In this document: positions 8,484 through 18,280 of the stretch, in pieces
Layout: each line of letters starts with the position of its first letter
How positions within the stretch are numbered: the stretch's first letter is position 1
Assembly: GCA_031446125.1 (NCBI GenBank)
Contig: CP132909.1
Span: 496,001 to 560,000, forward strand
Direction: 5' to 3'
DNA: 64,000 nucleotides
Source of the DNA: Arsenophonus sp031446125
Lineage (GTDB): Bacteria > Pseudomonadota > Gammaproteobacteria > Enterobacterales > Enterobacteriaceae
Notes under the pieces: generated by a model
What the model saw: only the letters and a program-made list of their open reading frames with translations
Database searches by the model: none
Told to the model about the DNA's origin: nothing
Made by a program: the position numbers and the translations under genes

Positions 8484-10250
8484 TCATTTATTAATAATAT
8501 TAATTGATAATTCATTTAATAAAAAAGAACTGACAATACTTGGTGCGCCAGTCATTAAACAAGCGGCTGCTGTTGTTTTTGGAAATGCAATAACATCACG
8601 AATATTTTCTGTTTCTGTTAACAACATAACCAACCTATCTAAACCAAATGCTAAACCTGCATGTGGAGGGGTACCATATTGCAAAGCATCAAGAAAAAAA
8701 CCAAATTTCTCTTTTTGATCTTCTTGTGTAATATCAAGAAGATCAAAAACAGTTTTTTGCATTTTACTATTATGAATACGCACAGAACCGCCACTTACTT
8801 CATAACCATTAATAACCATATCATAAGCATTTGCAAGAACACCCAAAGGATTTATTTTTAATTGTTCAGGAGTACAATTTTTTGGTGCAGTAAAAGGATG
8901 ATGCATCGAATACAATTTACCATTTAAATCTTTTTTAAACATAGGAAAATCGATAACCCATAGAGGTTTCCAAGTATTATTTTTTATAATTTTTAAATCA
9001 TATCCTAACTTTAACCTCAAAGCACCCATAGCATAATTTACAATATTTTGTTTTCCTGAACCTAATAATAAAATATCACCAACTTTAGCTTTTGTTCGTA
9101 TTAATAAGTTATGAATTATCTCTTGAGGGAAAATATTTCTTATCGAACTTTGAATTTTTATTATATTGTTAATACATGCATTTACTTTGATCCACATTAA
9201 TTTTTTTAAACCATGAATAGTAACAAATTGAGCATATTCTTCTAATTGTGAAAATGTTAATTTTGTGCCCATCGGTACACATAATGCAACAACACGTCCA
9301 TGATATTTATTTATCACTTCACTACTAATAATTTCATCAAATAATTTATTACATTCTACTATTAAATCAGCAATATCAACTAATTCTAAAGGATTACGTA
9401 AATCTGGTTTATCTGAACCATAACGTCGCATGGCATCAGAAAAAGTTATTATTGGAAAATTATCTAATTCAATACCTTTATTTTCTCGCCATAAAGCGCG
9501 AATTAAACGTTCCATGATTTCACGAATTTTTTCTGCACTCATAAAAGAAGTTTCTATATCAATTTGAGTAAATTCAGGTTGACGATCGGAACGTAAATCT
9601 TCATCACGAAAGCACTTAACTATTTGATAATAACGATCAAAACCAGAAATCATCAGTAATTGCTTAAAGAGTTGAGGAGATTGTGGTAACGAATAAAATT
9701 CACCTCTTCTAGTACGACTGGGGACAAGATAATCCCTTGCTCCTTCTGGGGTTGTTTTCGTCAGCATAGGAGTTTCAATATCCAAAAAACCTTCGGCATC
9801 CATAAAACGACGCACAAAACTAGTAATTTTTGCTCTTTCTATTAATCGCCTTGCTATTTCTGGACGACGCAAATCGATATAACGATATATTAATCTACTT
9901 TCTTCTGAATTCTCTTGCTTATTATCTATTGGCAAAGGCTTTGCAGGATTAATAATCCTCAATGTTTCAGCAATTATTTCAATATCACCAGTTAATATTT
10001 CCTTATTACTGTGTAAACGCTTTTGCACTACACCTGTTATTTGAATACAAAATTCATTACGTAATTTTGATGCTTGAGTAAAAAGTTCTAGATTTTTTTT
10101 TAAAAAAACAATTTGTACTAAACCTTCACGATCTCTCATATCAATAAAAATTAATTTTCCTAAATTGCGCTGACAATTTACCCACCCACAAAGTATTACT
10201 TTTTTTCCAATTTGAGAAATATTTAATCTACCACAATAATCTGTTCGCAT
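8484..10250 (-). CDS. aspS: Aspartyl-tRNA synthetase
   Basis: AspRS charges tRNA-Asp with aspartate in the cytoplasm. The 588 residues (E. coli 590) show the N-terminal OB-fold anticodon-binding domain (MRTDYCGRLNISQIGKKVILCGW), the class II catalytic core with motif 2 FRDEDLRSDRQPEFTQID and motif 3 GLAFGLDRLVMLL, and the bacterial GAD insertion domain between about residues 290 and 420. The C-terminal FPKTTAAACLMTGAPS is also conserved. The ATG at 10250 matches the E. coli start. All residues I can check in the active site are retained, and the gene should be functional; it is essential in any cell that makes its own protein. Confidence 0.97.
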   Translation of the reverse strand: MRTDYCGRLNISQIGKKVILCGWVNCQRNLGKLIFIDMRDREGLVQIVFLKKNLELFTQASKLRNEFCIQITGVVQKRLHSNKEILTGDIEIIAETLRIINPAKPLPIDNKQENSEESRLIYRYIDLRRPEIARRLIERAKITSFVRRFMDAEGFLDIETPMLTKTTPEGARDYLVPSRTRRGEFYSLPQSPQLFKQLLMISGFDRYYQIVKCFRDEDLRSDRQPEFTQIDIETSFMSAEKIREIMERLIRALWRENKGIELDNFPIITFSDAMRRYGSDKPDLRNPLELVDIADLIVECNKLFDEIISSEVINKYHGRVVALCVPMGTKLTFSQLEEYAQFVTIHGLKKLMWIKVNACINNIIKIQSSIRNIFPQEIIHNLLIRTKAKVGDILLLGSGKQNIVNYAMGALRLKLGYDLKIIKNNTWKPLWVIDFPMFKKDLNGKLYSMHHPFTAPKNCTPEQLKINPLGVLANAYDMVINGYEVSGGSVRIHNSKMQKTVFDLLDITQEDQKEKFGFFLDALQYGTPPHAGLAFGLDRLVMLLTETENIRDVIAFPKTTAAACLMTGAPSIVSSFLLNELSINIINK

Positions 10251-11829
10251 ACAACATATACCCTTTTTTTTATGGTTAAATGATCACGACAATTTTGTTG
10301 ATAATAAATATTTATTAACTAAAATAAATCATTTTTTAGATATAAATTACTGTCTATAAAAAATATATTTTAATTTTAAAAATAAACTATTTATGAAATA
10401 TTTATATGTTATCTAAAAATAAAGTATTTTTTTAAAAAATCAAAAAATATTATAAAAATAATATATTTTTAATATTTTAATAATATAAAAAAGTTTTTAA
10501 AAATATTATATGGTAGTTTTTTATAAAAAATGTTTTAATGTAAATCTTAAAAATTATTACTTATGCAAAAAAATCATATATCAATAAATACTTTGATATG
10601 CAATCAAATACATGATTGTTTTTTAAAAGTAGATTCATACTTTTAAAAAAAATTACAATAAAAAATATGATAACAAAAATATCATTTATTAAATTAATGA
10701 AGTTTTATTTTTTTCATGCAATTATTCTCATAGAATTCAAACATAAATATCAAAAGTTAAAGAATATTTATAATTAAAAATTAAAAAATAATTAAGAATT
10801 TAATAAAATTAATACATACTAATAACCAAAAAAAATAATATATTTTATATAAAGTTATAAAAAATATTTTTTACTTAAACTAAAAAAATATTTTATCAAA
10901 AACTAAAAATTATTGATAAAAAATAAAATGGAAAATATCACTAAAATATTTTTTATCATAAATATATTTTTGGATTTCTAAAAAAACTTGATTTTTTAAA
11001 AAATTTTATGCTTTATCCTAAAATAAGATTCCAGATATTTATGTAATATTTTAATACATTAAAATAAAATAAGATAAATTCTATGAAATATTAGAAATTA
11101 TACAAAATTAAAAAAATAATAGATATTCAAAATTTAGTCCAATAAATATACATGATTATATTAAATATATAAAAAACAAATTGTTAAAAATTCATAAAAT
11201 ATCTAATTTTTTTCTAAAAAATTTAAAAAAATTATATAAATATTTTTTATATACAGAATCTAAATATTGATTATTTATCATTAATTACTATAAATACTAA
11301 TACGAAACAAAAAATAAATTCAATGATTCATACAATGATTAAAAGGTAATAATTTTTATAAAAAATATTATCAAATTCATTTTTTTATTAAAAAATATCA
11401 ATTTACATATAAATTAATATCTTTTTAAGAATTTAAACTTATTAGAAAATATTTTTATTCCATACAATATCTCATATAATTTAATTTGACTCATTTAAAA
11501 GATGCAATACAAAATATTATTTAAATATTTTTACAAGCTCAAATTAGCATAATCAAAAATATAAAATAAATTTTTATAAATAAATTTGATAAAAATATTT
11601 TTCATAAATTAATACTACAAAATTAATATTTTTATTAGTCTAGTTATTTATAATTTAGAAATCTAAATTTTTTATAACTATATTATTTAATTATGAAATT
11701 TATTATCAAAAATTGATAAAATTTATTTCATTAAAAACTATACAAAAAAACAAGTGTATTTTTTACATAATAAAAAAAATATAAAATAATTCTCTTTTTA
11801 TTTTAGGGTTAACCAATATAAAAATTTTT
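10251..11829. other. Long gene-free AT-rich spacer
   Basis: About 1.6 kb with stops in all frames, dominated by A and T runs. I could not recognise any protein block on either strand. It is probably long-decayed coding DNA, but nothing in it shows this directly. Confidence 0.55.
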
Positions 11830-12993
11830 TCTTACACTTATTTAAAATTAATTTTGATTTTGGGTTTTTTATCTATTTTGATGCCATTAGCTGTATTTAC
11901 CTAGTCTATCATCCTATTGTAAAAAAATTTAATATTAATACAAGTTAAATACAAATGACTTTAAATAACTATATTTTTAGATTTTGAATAGGTCAACTTT
12001 TTTATAGTCCTATAACTGATACAATTAGCAGAAAACCAGTTATATTAATTGGTATAATTATTTTTTAATTACATCAGCTATTTGTTCTTTAACCAATAAT
12101 ATTGATTAACTTATTATTATGCGTTTTTTACAAGGGTTATCAACAACAGTAAGCATTATAATTTAATGCTTTACTAAAAGTAGATGTCTTAAGTAAAGAA
12201 GATTTTTTATGCAACATATCTTTTATTGTATTAGTTATGAAAAATTAGACCATTATTAGCACCAATTTTAGGCGCTATGATTATGCTTTAGTTTTCTTGG
12301 CGTACAATTTTTTATTTTTATTTCTTTAACAGGTATTATTGTAGCTGTATTAATTATTTTTTTAATTAAAGAAAATGTATATAAAAATAAGAGAAAAAAA
12401 TTAATATAAGTACAAAAATAAAGCAATTTATTTTATTATACAAAAATAAACAAGTAATTTATTATATTATAAGTAATGGATTTTCATTTGCTGGATTGTT
12501 TTCTTTTTTAAATACAAGTCTATTTTTTATATTGAATTAAATGGTATTTCGCCAAAAAATTTTGGATATTACTTTAGTTTAAACATCATTTTTTTATTTT
12601 TATTTATAATGCTTAATACTGATTAAGTCCATTGTTTCAGGTCATTCAAGATTTTCACTTTAAGCTTAACTATACAATTTATTATGAGGATTTGTCTTTT
12701 TTTGAATACAATATTTAATTTAGGTTGTATTTCTATGATTTTTGGTATTGCTATTTAAGTTGATAGTGTTACTATAGTATCTTTTAACGAAATAACTCTT
12801 ATCTTAAATAATTATTCTTCCCATATAACAGGTACGATTTCTTCTGTAATTGGAGCTATACTTTTTGGAATAGACGGTTTTATTGTTTATTTAATATCTA
12901 TATTTTTTTAAAAAAATAACAGAATGGTTAATGGTGGGATTTATGGGATTTTATGTCTCTTTTTCTATCATATTTATTTTATTAGCTAAATAA
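11830..12993 (+). pseudogene. bcr: Decayed bcr (MFS drug-efflux transporter)
   Basis: Read across shifting plus-strand frames, this stretch follows E. coli Bcr almost end to end. Blocks include GLFGQLF-like text around IGQLFYSPITDTISRKPVILIG (cut by a stop; E. coli [22 protein letters not shown]), NNIDQLIIMRFLQGLSTT (E. coli NTIDQLIVMRFFHGLAAA), SNGFSFAGLFSFL and SPKNFGYYFSLNIIFLFLF (E. coli APENFGYYFALNIVFLFVM), and TISSVIGAILFGIDGFI near the end. Many stops and frame changes break it. Bcr is a 12-span proton-coupled exporter of bicyclomycin and some peptides. In E. coli it lies in the same general region as gyrA, so the position is broadly consistent with vertical inheritance. Confidence 0.88.
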
Positions 12994-13707
12994 TAAAGAT
13001 TAAAAAATAAAAGAAATTTTTAATAATATAATGATTTCAATATAAATATAATTTTATATTAAAAATTTTATTAATAAAAATAAATTTTGTATACAAAAAT
13101 ATTTTTGATTTAATAATTAAATTAATAAGAAAAAATGATACTTAATAATATTTAAAATATTTTGTTTTTTATCTTTTAAAGAGATCTGATAAATAACTTA
13201 CATAACTTAAAATAAATATATATTTCTTAAGAAATATATATTTAACTTTATAAATTTTCAATAAAAATAATATTTTATATATTATAAAAATAGTCAATAT
13301 TCTTTTAAAAGATTTATTAATATTTTATATTTATACAATTAATCTGTCATCTTTTATATTAATTTATAAAAATAGATATTAATAAAAAATACTTATATGT
13401 TCTTATAAATCCATGCAAACATAAAAAAATTAATATTTATATAAGCATATAATTAATTATTAATTATTAATTTAAACATATTTTAAAATTTAATAAAATT
13501 GGTTAATTTATAAGAGAATTATTAAATTAAAATCTTTTATATCATATTTTACATTAAAAATACTCTAATTTATATGCATAAATGTATGAATTTTTACCGA
13601 AATTTTTAAAAATAAATCCTAAAAAATAGTAATTAATAATAAAAATTATATTTTTCTTTTTTAATCTTTATTCTTTCAAAATAAACAATTATTTCAAAAA
13701 AAATAAT
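12994..13707. other. Gene-free spacer before tRNA-Thr
   Basis: About 700 nt of AT-rich DNA between the decayed bcr and tRNA-Thr. No open frame, no recognisable protein similarity and no strong hairpin was seen. Confidence 0.55.
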
Positions 13708-13783
<76 letters not shown>

Positions 13784-14719
13784 AAACTTAAAAAAATATT
13801 TTATATAAAATTATTTGATAATATAACATTAAATTATTGAAAAATCTAAACGTTTTTTAAAAATTATCTATATGTATAAAGAATTTAAAATTAACCACAA
13901 TCATTTAAAAATTCTAGAACATTCTTAAAAATTCATATTTATAATTATTTTCAGTATCATTTTTATAATCAATAAAATATATTTTATTGATTATAAAAAT
14001 ATATCTTCATTATAAAAAACTATTAAAAAATATCATAGATATTTTTATATAATGATTTTATAATAAAATTTTATCAAAATAATAAATACAAAAATTTTAT
14101 AAAATTGAATATATTTCTTTATTTATATAAATTCATGATTCATCACTTTAATAATATCTATAAGTAATATTTTTTAATATATTATTAAATCTATAATATT
14201 TAAAATAAATATTTATACTATCACTTAATTTTAAATATTTTTTTTATAACATAAAAATGAAAAATATGAGATACAAACAATTATAAAAAAATAATATTTA
14301 CTATTTTAATGTAAATAGATAGATCAATCTATTTTTAATTAGAAATTAATACCACTTATAATAAAACAAATAAAAAATTATTATTTTATAATATATGCCT
14401 TATAACTTCATAAAAATAAAAACCAAATAAAACAATTTTAAAAAATTATATGACTAATAAAATTTCCTTACTAAATATCAGTATTTTTTAAAATAAAATG
14501 CTATTTAATAAATAATTATTTAAAAAATAATTAAAATATTTTTTAAATCTCATAAAATCATTAATAATAAAAAATCATAAATTAAAAACAACAAAAAAAC
14601 CTTTATAAGATATAATTCTTACAATAATATCTTTTATGATCATAAAACATTTTTATGAGATTAATAGTGATTAATATGAATATATGGTTATTTTAACAAA
14701 TCACTTATTATTTTTAAAA
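13784..14719. other. Gene-free spacer between tRNA-Thr and gyrA
   Basis: About 940 nt of AT-rich DNA without an open frame. I see short A/T palindromes only, none with a GC-containing stem that would mark a confident gyrA terminator. Confidence 0.55.
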
Positions 14720-17248
14720 TTATATAGATTCAATAACACGTTGTATACCAACGACATTTTCATTTTTAGTAGTATGTATTAAAGTAACACCATGTGTATT
14801 TCTTCCAACAATACTTACTTCTAAAACACGTATTCTAACTAAACGCCCAGTATCAGTAATAATCATAACTTGATCTTTTTTATCAACTTCAATTGCTCCA
14901 ACAACATGACCATTGCGTTTGTTTACTTTAATAGAAATAACACCCTGAGTAGCACGTGATTTTATCGGATATTCAATTTGTTCAGTACGTTTACCATAAC
15001 CATTTTTTGTAACAGTTAAAATATTGCCTTTACTGCGTGGGATAATTAATGAAACAACTGTATCGCCTGATTTTAATTTAATCCCTACAACACCAGCTGC
15101 TGTTCGACCCATAGGGCGCACAGCATTTTCTTTAAATCGAACTACTTTACCATCAGCAGAAAACAGCATAACTTCATTCTCACCTGTTGTTAAATCTACA
15201 CCAATAAGTTCATCTCCTTCATTTAAATTAATTGCAATAATTCCTGAAGTTCTTGGATGACTAAAATTTTTTAATGAAGTTTTTTTTACTATTCCACTTG
15301 CTGTAACCATTAATACATAATGATTTTCATTAAATTCATAAACTGGAAAAATTGCTGTAATACGTTCATGTTTTTCTAATGGCAATAAATTAATAATAGG
15401 TCTACCTCTGGCTCCACGATGTGCTTCTGGCAACTGATACAATTTTATCCAATAAAGACGACCGCGACTAGAAAAGCATAAAATTGTATTATGAGTGTTG
15501 GCTATTAATAAAGATTGAATAAAATCCTCTTCTTTAATTCTAGCTGCTGATTTACCTTTACCCCCCCTTCTCTGTGCTTCATAAGAAGATAATGGTTGAT
15601 ATTTTATATATCCTTGATATGATAGAGTAACTATAACATCTTCTCGATTAATTAAATCTTCAATATTTAAATTAATACTATTTTCATTAATTTCTGTACG
15701 TCGCACATCAGGATATTGTGACTTAACAGCTAATAATTCTGTTTTGATAACTTTTATTAAAGTTTGTGGGTTTTTAAGTACATCCAAAAGTGATTGAATC
15801 TGTTTTAATAAATTATGATACTCATTTAATATCTTTTTATATTCTAAACTAGTTAATTTTTGTAAACGCAAATCAAGAATAGCTTGTGCTTGTATTTCAG
15901 TCAAATAATATTCTCCATATTTTATACCATATTTAATATCTACTAATTTTTTTGGTTTAGTCTGATTATTTATGTTTGATAACATTGAAGCAAGATTACC
16001 TAACTTCCATGGAGTTTTCATTAACACTAATTTTGCATTATGAGAATTTAATGCTTCTTGAATAAGTGGAATCATCGAATTAATATTGACTAAAGCTACT
16101 GATAACGCTTCTAATATATGGGCGCGTTCACGTGCTTTACGTAATTCAAATATCGTCCGTCTAGTAACTACTTCTCTACGATGCCGAACAAAAGATCCAA
16201 TAATTTCCTTTAAATTTAAAAGTTTAGGTTGAGAATCACATAAGGCAACCATATTAATACCAAATGAAACTTGAAGTTGTGTAAGAGAATATAAATTATT
16301 AAGTATAATTTCTGCTACTGCATCGTGTTTTATTTCAATAACAATACGCATACCATCTTTATCAGATTCATCACGTAATGCACTAATTCCATCAATACGT
16401 TTATCTTTAATTAATTCAGCAATTTTTTCGATTAAACGAGCCTTATTAACCTGATAAGGAAGTTCATTGACAATAATGGTATTACGTCCGCTGGTATTGA
16501 TTTCAATATTAGTACGACCACGTATACAAATTGTCCCACGACCTTTTTTATACGCATCCATAATACCGCAATGACCGTTGATAATTCCAGCAGTAGGAAA
16601 ATCAGGACCAGGTATATATTTCAATAATTGTTCAATACTAATTTTTTCATCATCAATATACGCTAAACAACCATCAATCACTTCACTAAGATTATGCGGT
16701 GGAATATTAGTCGCCATGCCAACTGCAATACCTGAGGAACCGTTAATTAATAAATTTGGGATACGGGCAGGCATAACATCAGGGATTTCTTCTGTACCAT
16801 CGTAATTAGGTACAAAATTTACTGTTTCTTTATCTAAATCTTCTAACAACTCATGCACAATTTTTGCCATACGCACTTCAGTATAACGCATTGCAGCAGG
16901 CGAATCACCATCAACAGAACCAAAATTTCCTTGTCCGTCAACTAACATATAACGCATAGAAAAAGGTTGTGCAAGGCGCACCATAGCATCATAAACAGCA
17001 CTATCTCCATGAGGGTGATATTTACCAATAACATCACCGACTATACGAGCTGATTTTTTATAAGGTTTATTCCAATGATTTCCTAAAACATGCATTGCAT
17101 ATAATACACGACGATGCACTGGTTTTAATCCATCTCGTACGTCTGGAAGAGCACGACCAACAATTACAGACATCGCATAATCTAAATAAGAGTCTTTAAG
17201 CTCTTCTTCAAGATTAATTGGCATAATTTCTCTTACTTTCTCACTCAT
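14720..17248 (-). CDS. gyrA: DNA gyrase subunit A
   Basis: GyrA is the DNA-breaking and rejoining subunit of gyrase (A2B2), which introduces negative supercoils. The 842 residues keep E. coli numbering at the N-terminus: Ser83 and Asp87 in HPHGDSAVYDAMV, so the quinolone region is of the sensitive type, and catalytic Tyr122 in AAMRYTEVRM. The C-terminal beta-pinwheel has the GyrA box QRRGGKG, needed for DNA wrapping. The protein is about 33 residues shorter than E. coli GyrA (875); the loss is at the C-terminus, where the E. coli acidic tail that tunes supercoiling is missing. The next gene upstream, ubiG, is divergent as in E. coli. Confidence 0.97.
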   Translation of the reverse strand: MSEKVREIMPINLEEELKDSYLDYAMSVIVGRALPDVRDGLKPVHRRVLYAMHVLGNHWNKPYKKSARIVGDVIGKYHPHGDSAVYDAMVRLAQPFSMRYMLVDGQGNFGSVDGDSPAAMRYTEVRMAKIVHELLEDLDKETVNFVPNYDGTEEIPDVMPARIPNLLINGSSGIAVGMATNIPPHNLSEVIDGCLAYIDDEKISIEQLLKYIPGPDFPTAGIINGHCGIMDAYKKGRGTICIRGRTNIEINTSGRNTIIVNELPYQVNKARLIEKIAELIKDKRIDGISALRDESDKDGMRIVIEIKHDAVAEIILNNLYSLTQLQVSFGINMVALCDSQPKLLNLKEIIGSFVRHRREVVTRRTIFELRKARERAHILEALSVALVNINSMIPLIQEALNSHNAKLVLMKTPWKLGNLASMLSNINNQTKPKKLVDIKYGIKYGEYYLTEIQAQAILDLRLQKLTSLEYKKILNEYHNLLKQIQSLLDVLKNPQTLIKVIKTELLAVKSQYPDVRRTEINENSINLNIEDLINREDVIVTLSYQGYIKYQPLSSYEAQRRGGKGKSAARIKEEDFIQSLLIANTHNTILCFSSRGRLYWIKLYQLPEAHRGARGRPIINLLPLEKHERITAIFPVYEFNENHYVLMVTASGIVKKTSLKNFSHPRTSGIIAINLNEGDELIGVDLTTGENEVMLFSADGKVVRFKENAVRPMGRTAAGVVGIKLKSGDTVVSLIIPRSKGNILTVTKNGYGKRTEQIEYPIKSRATQGVISIKVNKRNGHVVGAIEVDKKDQVMIITDTGRLVRIRVLEVSIVGRNTHGVTLIHTTKNENVVGIQRVIESI

Positions 17249-17407
17249 GGATCCATTATCCTTTCTTTCCTTATTTGTTCAGAAATAAATTATACTATAA
17301 AAGCATGAATTTATAAAATCAAAAATATATAATAAATCTGTGTATAAAAAAACAAAAAAATACATAAAATAAACAATTAACTTATCAAAATAAGAAATAG
17401 CTATATT

Positions 17408-18130
17408 ATGAAAAATAAGAAATATTCAGATACAAAAAATATTGATTACAATGAAATAAAAAAATTTAGTTCTATAGCATTTCAATGGTGGGACAAAAAT
17501 AAATCATGTTTACATCAAATAAATCCATTGCGTTTAAACTATATACTAAAACATACAAATGGCATTTTTGAAAAAAAAGTGCTCGATATAGGCTGTGGAG
17601 GGGGTATTTTATCAGAAAGCATGTGCAAAGAAGGGGCAATTGTCACAGGAATTGATATAACACCTAAAATGATTGAAAGTGCTAAACTACATGCATTAAA
17701 AAACAAAATGAAAATTCAGTACATACAAGAAACAGCTGAAAAACACGCAAAAAAAAAACAAAACAGTTATGATATAATAACTTGCATGGAAATACTGGAA
17801 CATGTCCCTTATCCTAAATCAATAATTCAAGCTTGTGAAAAATTAGTTAAACCTGGCGGACATGTATTTTTCTCTACTATTAATCGTAATAAAAAATCGT
17901 GGTTATTTGCTATTATTGCTGCTGAATACATTTTAAATATTGTTCCTAAAGGAACACATAACATAAAAAAATTTATTCAACCTTCTGAATTACTCAGTTG
18001 GATCGATAAAACTTCTTTAGAAGAACAAAACATCATAGGATTAAATTATAATCCATTTATTCATAAATTTTATTTAGGAAAAAATATCGATGTGAATTAT
18101 ATATTGCATGTATCAAGAAGAAATATATAA
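17408..18130 (+). CDS. ubiG: Ubiquinone biosynthesis O-methyltransferase UbiG
   Basis: UbiG performs both O-methylations of the ubiquinone ring using S-adenosylmethionine. The 240-residue protein (E. coli 240) has the start block NIDYNEIKKFSSIAFQWWD, SAM-binding motif I VLDIGCGGGILSE near residues 58-70, and later blocks MEILEHVP, PGGHVFFSTINRN and FIQPSELLSW that are typical of UbiG. It is divergent from gyrA, the E. coli arrangement, and precedes nrdA on the same strand; yfaL, which lies between them in E. coli, is gone. Retention suggests an aerobic respiratory chain with ubiquinone, which is inference. Confidence 0.95.
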   Translation: MKNKKYSDTKNIDYNEIKKFSSIAFQWWDKNKSCLHQINPLRLNYILKHTNGIFEKKVLDIGCGGGILSESMCKEGAIVTGIDITPKMIESAKLHALKNKMKIQYIQETAEKHAKKKQNSYDIITCMEILEHVPYPKSIIQACEKLVKPGGHVFFSTINRNKKSWLFAIIAAEYILNIVPKGTHNIKKFIQPSELLSWIDKTSLEEQNIIGLNYNPFIHKFYLGKNIDVNYILHVSRRNI

Positions 18131-18280
18131 AAATATTATAAAACTTTTTTATAACTTGATAAAAATTAAAGTTTAAATTATATTATAATTTGCACTAAAA
18201 AAAATACAAAACATAGTATTTTTTATAAATTTAAGTATTATTTATAAATATATCCCTAACTTTATAGGTATATCTACTAT

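Noticed and set aside
15024..16805. Two open frames opposite gyrA (78 and 75 codons)
   Set aside because: Antisense shadows of conserved gyrA coding sequence, without ribosome-binding sites or similarity.
18131..18280. NrdR boxes in front of nrdA
   Set aside because: No pair of NrdR-like 16-mers with the right spacing could be found; AT runs give only weak chance matches.
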